Shown: positions 56,962 through 64,000 of the stretch, in pieces
Layout of the letters: each line of letters starts with the position of its first letter
Position numbering within the stretch: position 1 is the stretch's first letter
From: Saprospiraceae bacterium
GTDB lineage: Bacteria > Bacteroidota > Bacteroidia > Chitinophagales > Saprospiraceae
Direction of reading: 5' to 3'
Length of the DNA: 64,000 nt
Assembly (NCBI GenBank): GCA_022841745.1
Contig: JALHQW010000002.1
Coordinates: 118,520 to 182,519, forward strand
The notes under the pieces: model-generated
What the model saw: the letters and a program-made list of their open reading frames with translations, nothing else
Told to the model about the DNA's origin: nothing
Databases searched by the model: none
Position numbers and translations under genes: made by a program

Positions 56962-59900
56962 ATGGCAAAACGATTTACAATCATCTATCTTATCAGTTTG
57001 TTTTTCTCGTTGGAAGTCCTCGCCCAATTGCCCCGTCAGGGCTTTGAAGGCACGGCTTCCGACACTTGGTCCTTTACCGCTACGCCCAATGAATACAACG
57101 TCACCGTTGACGAGGACTTCTGGACGGACACTACCGTGACACCCCAGATTGCCCCTTTTGCCGATGGCCGTTTCTGGTTCATGCGGGACTTGGACAACCC
57201 AAACGGCGGCTTCAATGGCTTCCATACCCTTGATTTTCAGGCAATTGACATCACTGGCCAAAATGCCGGTTTAGTCTCCTTTGCCTATTGGACAACCGAG
57301 TTCGAGCCTTCCGATAGCATTGGCTATATCATCGCCTTTGACAATGGCACGGATTGGAACATGGCCAACTACATTGACCTTGACCGCAACACCGGGGCTT
57401 GGGCCGTGGTGCAGTACCCCATCCCGCCGGGCAGCACCCACGTCCGCCTACGCCTCATGGCCAAGCAGAATGGCGGCTCTGACTGGGCCGGCTTTGACGA
57501 AGTGCAAATCGAAGCTGGACTGCCACCTGCCGTCATCGCTTTTGACAAAAAATCGAGCTACGTGAAGGAGGGGACGGCGACGGCCAGCGTCAAACTGAAC
57601 ATCACCAACTCGAACACGAACCCTTCTTCAGTAAATGTAAAAATACTGTCCGCCTCCTCGGCGTTGGCAGGTGTTGACCACGGCTACGCCGAAACGACCA
57701 TAACCTTTCCTGCAAGTTCTACTACCTCCATCCATGTGGACGTCCCCGTCACCGACGATGCTGCCGAAGACGGTGGCACCTATTTGATACTCGAACTTGG
57801 CGACTTCGTCAATGCCGAGGCTGGCAGCCAGACGCAACATATCCTGCTCATCGCCGACAACGACCTTCCAGTGCCTGCGGCAAAAGCTGACGCCATCGCC
57901 AGCCTACGCTACGTGACCAGTATTGACGCCGATACCACGGCTGGCAACAGCGCCGAAATCGTTGCCTTTGACAAGGCATCGAATCGGCTGTATGCCCTGA
58001 ACAGCATCCAAAACCGCTTGGCCATTTGGAATTTCACCGACCCATCCTTGCCCACCTATTTTAAAAACGTGGACCTCGCACCATACGGCGGCGGCGGTAA
58101 CTCGGTGGCCGTGCACAACGGCACGGTGGCCTGCGCTGTGCAGGGAAATACGACCGCCGACAACGGCAAGGTCGTGTTCTTCAACACCAACGGCGATTTC
58201 CTCAGTTCGGTTAACGTCGGCAACCTTCCCGATATGTTGATTTTCACCCCGGACGGCACCAAAGCAATCACTGCCAACGAGGGCGAACCCAGCGACGACT
58301 ACCTCACCGACCCAGAAGGCTCGGTCAGCGTGATTGACATGACCCCCGGTGCAGCCAACCTCACCGATGCCAACGTGACCACAATTAATTTCAATGCTTT
58401 TGACGGACAAATCGCCAGCCTGCGTGCGAGCGGGGTTCGTATTTATGGCCCCAACGCCAGCGTGTCGCAAGATTTAGAGCCGGAATATGTTTGCGTAAGC
58501 CCTGACGGGCAAAGCATTTTGGTGACCTGCCAAGAGAACAATGCCGTCGTTTCAATCAACCTTGCGACTTTACAAGTGACTGGTATTCTGCCACTTGGCA
58601 CTATTGACCGCTCGCTCATTGGCAGTGCGCTCGATGCCAGCGACCGCTCGCTGAACACTTATTTTGCCAAATGGGACAACCTCGTGGGCATGTACCAGCC
58701 GGATGCCATTGAGTGCTTCACGGTGGGCGGAACGACCTACGCCATCTCCGCCAACGAAGGCGACGCCAGGGCTTATACAGGCTTCACGGAGGAAGTGCGG
58801 GTGAACAACCTCACGCTCGACCCCACTGCTTTTCCCAATGCCAGTTTTTTGAAAAAAGATGAGCTGCTGGGCCGCCTGCGTTGCACCAACGCCACGGGCG
58901 ATACGGACGGTGACGGCGATATTGACATAATACACGCCTTCGGTGGCCGCTCGTTCAGCATTTGGAACGTGGGAACAGGTGCGCTCGTCTGGGACAGCGG
59001 CGACGACCTGGAGCAGATTACCGCTGCCGACCCAATCTATGGCCCGGTCTTCAACGCAAACGGCACAAGCAATACGAGAAAAGACCGCAGCGACGACAAA
59101 GGCCCAGAACCGGAAGGCGTTGCCATTGGCACAATTGAAGGGGTGACTTATGGCTTCATCGCCCTGGAACGCATCGGAGGGGTGGCCATGTACGATTTGA
59201 GCGACCCGGCTTCGCCGAAATTCGTGCAGTACATCAACAACCGCAGCACTTCTGGCACTGCCGTCACGGGCGATATTGGCCCAGAAGGCTTGAAGTTCAT
59301 TGCGAAAGCAGATAGCCCGAACGGGCGTGACCTGCTCGTGGTGGCCAACGAGGTGAGCGGTACCTTGACCATTTACGAAGTAAGAATAGACCGTACCAAG
59401 AACGGCGAGTACAGCTTGGAAACCTTTGATTACACGCCCACGACCCAAATCACGCAGTGGAACGGGCAGCCGATTTTCGACGGCGGCATCTCTGGCCTAC
59501 ACTATATCCCCGGCACGGACAAGGAGTTCTTCGCCGTGAGCGACCGTGGCCCCAACGCAGACGCTGGCAGCCACCCCAATGCAACTGGCACTACGCTGCT
59601 TTTCCCGGAACCCGATTATGCCCCGGTCATCACCCGCTTCAAGGCCGAAAACGGTGCTTGGACGGTGCAGAGCATCGAGGAAATCAAGCGCCCAGGCGGT
59701 ACGCCCATCAGCGGCCTGCCACTCCCTACTGGCGCAGGCAACACGGGCGAAATAGCTTGGTCGGACACTATCCCCACCGTGCTGACGCCAGACCCGTGGG
59801 GCATGGACTCGGAGGGCATCTTGGAGGACAATTTCGGCAACCTCTGGCTCTGCGACGAGTACGGCAGCAGCGTTTGGAAGCTGAACAAAGCGACCAAACA

Positions 59901-62043
59901 GGTCATCAAGCGTTACACGCCCTTCCCGACCCTGTCCGAGGATGTGGCACTGCCAGCCGCCATCGGCATGCGCCGCCCGAACCGTGGTTTCGAGGGAATT
60001 GCACTGACACCGAACGGGAAGATTTACACCATCCTGCAAAGCCCAGCCAATAACCCGACTGCTGCCGTGGGCAATACAAGCCGCCTGACCCGCCTCGTGG
60101 AAATTGACCCAGAGACCGATGCCGTGCGCATGTTTGCCTATGAAATGCTGCCGACCACGGGCCAAATCCGCACCCGTGACTGGAAAGTCGGCGATATGGT
60201 GGCCATCAACAACAATGAACTATTGCTGGTGGAGCACGGCGAGCGCAACGGCACGAACAGCAAAATCATTTACAGGGTCAATATCTCCAACGCCACGCCG
60301 CTGACCACTGAGGACTACAACGGCCAGACCTACGAACAGCTCAATACGGCTGCCAATGCCGCTGCTTTTGGCATTGTGCCCGTGCAAAAAACGGCCATGT
60401 TCGACCTCATCGAAGCAGGTTGGGACTTAACGCACGACAAGCCAGAGGGTTTGTCCATCCTGGACGATACACATATCGCCGTAGTGAACGACAACGACTT
60501 CGGCATCAACAGCCCCGCAGCCGACGGCGAAATTGTTTTCACCGGGAAAACGACCCGATTATATGTTTATGGCCTACCGCAGCCGCTCGGCTATGTGTCG
60601 CCGTACTGCTCCTACGCTGCGCCAGTAGCAACCGCAAGCGGCTGTGATGGCGAAACCGTGACGCTTGATGCTGGTTCCGGCTTCACCAATTACCAGTGGA
60701 GCAACGGCTCGACTGCCCAGACTGCTGGTGTGACCGCTGAAGGCAATTACAGCGTGACCGTGACGAACGACGTGGGCTGCAAAGCGATTGACAGCATTTT
60801 CGTGAACATTAACCCGGCTTCGGTTTTCAACCTTTCGCAAACGCTTTGCCCCGGTAGTAGCTTAACGGTGAACGGCACGGTTTACGACGAATCCAATCCA
60901 ACTGGAACGGAAATACTACAGGGGGCAAATGTCAATGGTTGCGACAGCGTCATCAACGTGCAATTGGCTTTTTATCCAGTGGCAGCGGGTGCGGTTTCGG
61001 CCTCCATTTGCCAAGGCGAAACGTACACATATAATGGACAACCCTTAACTGGTCCCGGTTCTTTTACATTTGTATTCACCAGCGTGAATGGTTGTGACAG
61101 TACCGTTACCGTGACGCTGGAAGTACTACCAGTACCCATGCCGAGCCTCGGCAACGACCAGACGATATGTGAGGGTCAGTTTACTACGCTCGACGCAGGT
61201 GCTGGCTTCGCAAGCTATCTTTGGAACAACGGCGCTACCACGCAAACCATCCAAGCGACAACGGCTGGAACCTATTCTGTTATTGTTACCCATGCCATCA
61301 ATGTCTGTGATGGGTTCGATGCGCTGACCCTGACCGTGAACCCAGCACCCAGCGTTAGCCTCGGCGACAACCAGGCCATTTGCGAAGGCGAAAACGCCAC
61401 GCTGACAGCTGGCGCTGGTTTCAGCAGCTATGCCTGGAGCACGGGCACCACGGGCCAAAGCATCCAAGTGACACAAACGGGCACCTACTCCGTGGTGGTG
61501 AGCAACAGCTTTGGCTGCACGAACCTCGACGCTGCAACGGTATTCGTGAACCCCGCCCCGGATGTTGACCTCGGCCCTGATACGATTGTTTACGAACCGA
61601 ACAGCTACGTGCTGGATGCTGGCGCAGGCTTCAACCAGACCTACCTATGGAGCAATGGCGCTAATTCGCAAACCATTACCGTTACTGCCGATGGCACGTA
61701 CAGTGTCGTCGTGACCAGCGCCAGCGGTTGTACCAGTACCGACGAGGTGACGGTGAGCATCGAACCGAATGCCGTGAAGGAGCAGGCGTTGGCTGGCAAG
61801 TTGAACCTGTTCCCGAACCCGACTTCAGGCTGGGTGAACCTGGCATTCAGCGAGTTTGAAACTGGTGCTTACAACATCGGTTTTTACGACGTGACGGGCA
61901 GGCTTTTGCTATCGCAAAACCTTGATATTCAAACTGCATTGCAAACATCACAGCTCGACTTGAACCATTTCCCGAAGGGGGCTTATTTGGTGAAAATAGG
62001 CTCAGAGAAGGGGATGATGGCTAGACGGGTTGTGGTGCAGTAA
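56962..62043 (+). CDS. Giant secreted protein: choice-of-anchor I and phytase-like esterase domains, Ig-like repeats, T9SS sorting domain
   Basis: About 1693 residues. The start is taken at ATG 56962 (or 56956) because the -7 element lies at 56930-56937; the first ATG (56923) would be upstream of transcription. Signal peptide MAKRFTIIYLISLFFSLEVLAQ is cut near residue 22. Then a jelly-roll module (about 25-185), a Calx-beta domain (about 190-300, DAAEDGGTYLILEL), a choice-of-anchor I propeller (about 310-810, SAEIVAFDKASNRLYALNS, TANEGEPSDDY, EPEYVCVSPDGQ, GPEPEGVAIG), an esterase-like phytase domain (about 835-1205, GGISGLHYIPGTDKEFFAVSD, DSEGILEDNFGNLWLCDE), Ig-like repeats to about 1600 ([18 protein letters not shown]) and a sorting domain (LNLFPNPTSG). 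It likely degrades organic phosphate esters at the surface under phosphate limitation. Confidence 0.87.
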   Translation: MAKRFTIIYLISLFFSLEVLAQLPRQGFEGTASDTWSFTATPNEYNVTVDEDFWTDTTVTPQIAPFADGRFWFMRDLDNPNGGFNGFHTLDFQAIDITGQNAGLVSFAYWTTEFEPSDSIGYIIAFDNGTDWNMANYIDLDRNTGAWAVVQYPIPPGSTHVRLRLMAKQNGGSDWAGFDEVQIEAGLPPAVIAFDKKSSYVKEGTATASVKLNITNSNTNPSSVNVKILSASSALAGVDHGYAETTITFPASSTTSIHVDVPVTDDAAEDGGTYLILELGDFVNAEAGSQTQHILLIADNDLPVPAAKADAIASLRYVTSIDADTTAGNSAEIVAFDKASNRLYALNSIQNRLAIWNFTDPSLPTYFKNVDLAPYGGGGNSVAVHNGTVACAVQGNTTADNGKVVFFNTNGDFLSSVNVGNLPDMLIFTPDGTKAITANEGEPSDDYLTDPEGSVSVIDMTPGAANLTDANVTTINFNAFDGQIASLRASGVRIYGPNASVSQDLEPEYVCVSPDGQSILVTCQENNAVVSINLATLQVTGILPLGTIDRSLIGSALDASDRSLNTYFAKWDNLVGMYQPDAIECFTVGGTTYAISANEGDARAYTGFTEEVRVNNLTLDPTAFPNASFLKKDELLGRLRCTNATGDTDGDGDIDIIHAFGGRSFSIWNVGTGALVWDSGDDLEQITAADPIYGPVFNANGTSNTRKDRSDDKGPEPEGVAIGTIEGVTYGFIALERIGGVAMYDLSDPASPKFVQYINNRSTSGTAVTGDIGPEGLKFIAKADSPNGRDLLVVANEVSGTLTIYEVRIDRTKNGEYSLETFDYTPTTQITQWNGQPIFDGGISGLHYIPGTDKEFFAVSDRGPNADAGSHPNATGTTLLFPEPDYAPVITRFKAENGAWTVQSIEEIKRPGGTPISGLPLPTGAGNTGEIAWSDTIPTVLTPDPWGMDSEGILEDNFGNLWLCDEYGSSVWKLNKATKQVIKRYTPFPTLSEDVALPAAIGMRRPNRGFEGIALTPNGKIYTILQSPANNPTAAVGNTSRLTRLVEIDPETDAVRMFAYEMLPTTGQIRTRDWKVGDMVAINNNELLLVEHGERNGTNSKIIYRVNISNATPLTTEDYNGQTYEQLNTAANAAAFGIVPVQKTAMFDLIEAGWDLTHDKPEGLSILDDTHIAVVNDNDFGINSPAADGEIVFTGKTTRLYVYGLPQPLGYVSPYCSYAAPVATASGCDGETVTLDAGSGFTNYQWSNGSTAQTAGVTAEGNYSVTVTNDVGCKAIDSIFVNINPASVFNLSQTLCPGSSLTVNGTVYDESNPTGTEILQGANVNGCDSVINVQLAFYPVAAGAVSASICQGETYTYNGQPLTGPGSFTFVFTSVNGCDSTVTVTLEVLPVPMPSLGNDQTICEGQFTTLDAGAGFASYLWNNGATTQTIQATTAGTYSVIVTHAINVCDGFDALTLTVNPAPSVSLGDNQAICEGENATLTAGAGFSSYAWSTGTTGQSIQVTQTGTYSVVVSNSFGCTNLDAATVFVNPAPDVDLGPDTIVYEPNSYVLDAGAGFNQTYLWSNGANSQTITVTADGTYSVVVTSASGCTSTDEVTVSIEPNAVKEQALAGKLNLFPNPTSGWVNLAFSEFETGAYNIGFYDVTGRLLLSQNLDIQTALQTSQLDLNHFPKGAYLVKIGSEKGMMARRVVVQ

Positions 62044-62066
62044 TTTTGCACGAGTATACAATGCAA

Positions 62067-62106
62067 AACCCCCGCTTCGGCTTGCGCTGGAGCGGGGGTT
62101 TTTTAT
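62067..62106 (+). terminator. Rho-independent terminator, usable in both directions
   Basis: AACCCCCGCT (62067-62076) pairs with AGCGGGGGTT (62091-62100) and is followed by TTTTTATTT. It ends the giant gene and may also stop the convergent LpxH-like gene. Confidence 0.85.
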
Positions 62107-62179
62107 TTGAAAACTGGTTTTTTTTAAAATCTAATCCTTACGTGGGCTTCAAAAACTTCGATATCTGCCCATCCACAAC

Positions 62180-63043
62180 TTATCTCGTACCCTGCTTCGT
62201 AGCCGTCACCGTGGCCAAAATCTCCATCAAGGAAGCGTCCTCCTGCAATTCCTGCTCGTCGTCGAGGTCATGGTGGGCCTCCTTCACCCTGAGCTTTGGG
62301 TTGGCAAAATCAAAATCAGCCTCGTCGTATTCGTAAATGCTCCATTTGCCGAAATTGAATTCGAGGGCTGTCAGGCTTTCCACCCAGTCACCGGAATTGA
62401 GGTAGGTGACGCCGTTTTCTTGCCGGATTTGCGGTTGGTGGATATGCCCGCAGACCACGTAGTCATAGCCCTTTTCCCTTGCCATTCGGATAGCTGTTTC
62501 CTCGAAGTCGCCGATGAACTTCACGGCCTCTTTCACCTTGGATTTTACATTGGCGGCAAAGGACATCCTCGATTTGCCCACCATGGCCCGCCACTTGTTC
62601 ACGAGGCGGTTCAGGCGGATGAGCCAGTCGTAGCCGTGGCCTCCGAGCTTGGATAGCAGGGGCGAATATTGGATGACGAGGTCGAACACATCGCCGTGGA
62701 ATATCCAGTGCTGTTCGCCGTTGATCTGAATCAGGAGGCTGTCACGCAGGTGGATGTTTCCAATAGAAAAGCCGGAGTAGCGGCGCAGGGCGTCGTCGTG
62801 GTTGCCAGTGATATAATAGACCTTGGTGCCGCCCATCGCCATCTTCATGATGCGCTGTACGACTTTTACGTGCTCGGCGGGAAACCATTTTTTATTGAAT
62901 TGCCAAATGTCGAAGAAGTCGCCGTTGAGGATGAGCACCTTTGGCTTGATGCTCTTGAGGTAGTTTAGTAGTTCCTTTGCGTGGCAGCCATAGGTGCCAA
63001 GGTGTACATCGGATACGATGCAGATTTCAAGCGTTTTTTTCAT
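62180..63043 (-). CDS. LpxH-like metallophosphatase (UDP-2,3-diacylglucosamine hydrolase family)
   Basis: 287 residues. Metal-binding motifs in order: SDVHLGT (residues 10-16), LNGDFFDIW, TGNHDDAL (about 80), FHGDVFD and GHIHQPQI (about 199). GYDWLIRLNRLVNKWR and the GDFEETAI segment are typical of the Bacteroidota LpxH-like family. It would cleave the pyrophosphate of UDP-diacylglucosamine in lipid A synthesis, or a related substrate. The acidic C-terminal tail (DLDDEQELQED) is not conserved. A possible phased promoter lies upstream. Confidence 0.85.
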   Translation of the reverse strand: MKKTLEICIVSDVHLGTYGCHAKELLNYLKSIKPKVLILNGDFFDIWQFNKKWFPAEHVKVVQRIMKMAMGGTKVYYITGNHDDALRRYSGFSIGNIHLRDSLLIQINGEQHWIFHGDVFDLVIQYSPLLSKLGGHGYDWLIRLNRLVNKWRAMVGKSRMSFAANVKSKVKEAVKFIGDFEETAIRMAREKGYDYVVCGHIHQPQIRQENGVTYLNSGDWVESLTALEFNFGKWSIYEYDEADFDFANPKLRVKEAHHDLDDEQELQEDASLMEILATVTATKQGTR

Positions 63044-63096
63044 GTATTGAACAGGTTATGGAATAGCCATCGTTCATAGTTCTTGCTTTAAAGCGG

Positions 63097-63153
63097 TAAA
63101 AGTCGCAGCAGCGTATAAAATATATATAAAGCCAATCTTATGAAATGGTTAAG
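63097..63153 (-). promoter_or_regulatory. Possible Pho-box-like promoter of the LpxH-like gene
   Basis: Minus strand: CTTAACCATTT, CATAAGATTGG, CTTTATATATA, TTTTATACGCT (63153-63110), then GACTTTTA at the -7 phase (63104-63097). Only the first unit is a strong match. Confidence 0.45.
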
Positions 63154-63203
63154 AATGCTGCTTTGAGTGGTGCAATAAGCGCCTAAGTCCTTTTTTTCGC
63201 CCC

Positions 63204-64000
63204 ATGAAAATCCTTTACGCCATTCAAGGGACCGGAAACGGGCATATAAGCCGGGCAAGGGACATTGTCCCCATCTTGTCCAAACTGGGGGAATTGGACC
63301 TATTGGTGAGCGGCATTCAGGCAGATGTGACCCTGGGATTCCCCGTCAAATATCAATTCAAGGGACTCAGCCTCATCTTCGGCAAAAAAGGCGGCGTGGA
63401 CGTGGTGGAGACCTACCGTAAGAGCAATATGCTCCGCCTCATCCGTGAAGTGCGCAGCCTGCCCATCCTCGACTACGACCTCGTCATTTCCGACTTTGAG
63501 CCGGTGAGCGCATGGGCTTGTTTCCTTAAACGGAAAACCTGCATCGGCCTCAGCCACCAAGCCGCCGTACTGCACGAAGCTGCGCCACGCCCTGAAAAAT
63601 TCGATCCCATCGGCAAGGCCGTGCTGAAACGCTACGCACCCGTCACGCATAGTTATGGCTTCCATTTCCAAGCTTACGCCAAGGGCATTTTCACGCCCAT
63701 CATTCGGCAACAGGTGCGGGAATTGAAGGTGGGCGACGAAGGGCATTACACCGTTTACTTGCCCGCCTACGCCGATTTGCTCATCCTGAAAACGCTCGTC
63801 AAGTTCAAGCAGGTGCGCTGGCAGGTCTTTTCAAAGCATACCAAAAGGGCCTACCAGACCGAGAACATTTTTGTGCGACCCATTCAAAACGAGGCTTTTC
63901 TGCAAAGCCTCGCCACTTGCCGTGGTATCCTTTGCGGCGCAGGCTTCGAGACGCCCGCCGAGGCGCTTTTCCTCGGCAAGAAACTGATGGTAATACCCAT
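63204..64000 (+). CDS. Glycosyltransferase of the GT-B fold (5' part; gene runs off the window)
   Basis: ATG at 63204; 265 codons are visible and the frame is open at the right edge. MKILYAIQGTGNGHISRARDIV is the nucleotide-fold opening of the MurG/glycosyltransferase-28-like group (GxGxGH), and DLVISDFEPVSAWACFLK, AAVLHEAAPRPEKF, YTVYLPAYAD and CRGILCGAGFETPAEALFLGK complete the GT-B layout, the last segment being the donor-binding site. It is likely cytoplasmic and transfers a sugar to a lipid or surface glycan. It is divergent from the LpxH-like gene. Confidence 0.82.
   Translation, partial: MKILYAIQGTGNGHISRARDIVPILSKLGELDLLVSGIQADVTLGFPVKYQFKGLSLIFGKKGGVDVVETYRKSNMLRLIREVRSLPILDYDLVISDFEPVSAWACFLKRKTCIGLSHQAAVLHEAAPRPEKFDPIGKAVLKRYAPVTHSYGFHFQAYAKGIFTPIIRQQVRELKVGDEGHYTVYLPAYADLLILKTLVKFKQVRWQVFSKHTKRAYQTENIFVRPIQNEAFLQSLATCRGILCGAGFETPAEALFLGKKLMVIP

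Overview
The window looks like chromosome of a fairly GC-rich member of the Bacteroidota, perhaps a Saprospiria-like lineage; the exact taxon cannot be fixed from sequence alone. The signs are type IX secretion C-terminal sorting domains, a SusC/SusD pair, carboxypeptidase-regulatory-domain TonB receptors, and -7 promoter elements of the TAnnTTTG type. There is no rRNA or tRNA gene, CRISPR array or complete insertion sequence that I can see. Both ends cut genes (an esterase at 1-462 and a glycosyltransferase from 63204).

Region by region. 1-4991: esterase, a secreted reprolysin-like zinc protease and a hydroxypyruvate-isomerase-like enzyme. 4987-6203: a chain of DNA palindromes centred on GAATTC, followed by a KilA-N protein gene whose own coding sequence contains one of these palindromes. 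This is the most unusual structure in the window. 6427-13123: TonB receptor and a large internally duplicated secreted protein. 13428-18824: lipoprotein, XRE repressor with visible operators, a frameshifted M4 peptidase, an outer-membrane protein with a truncated copy, and a Lys/Ala-rich protein. 19132-29243: SusC/SusD and a phosphonate catabolism cluster (HD oxygenase, phosphonatase-like HAD, DUF5690 transporter-like protein, FAD oxidoreductase), interrupted by two small cassettes with nuclease-like proteins. 29342-33195 and 39272-43798: nonulosonic (sialic/KDN-like) acid and glycan genes, split by a phosphorus-scavenging block (PhoD phosphatase, a decayed phytase and TonB locus, and a two-domain PQQ-type sugar dehydrogenase). 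43905-56740: glycerophosphodiesterase-like protein, TonB receptor, di-heme peroxidase, PhoX phosphatase and others. 56962-62043: a giant secreted phytase-like esterase. 62180-64000: LpxH-like phosphatase and a glycosyltransferase.

The genes are linked by regulation. Upstream of at least eleven transcription units lie direct repeats of CTTAACC/CTTCA/CTTAA type at an exact 11-nt period, followed at a fixed phase by a -7 element. This is the geometry of a Pho box and close to the cyanobacterial SphR consensus, and most downstream genes scavenge phosphorus. I infer that most of the window is one large phosphate-starvation regulon, including SusC/SusD, the nonulosonic acid genes and the secreted proteins. 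Several genes are broken: the phytase and its neighbouring TonB gene by in-frame stops, the M4 peptidase by a one-base frameshift, and a DUF7000-like remnant.
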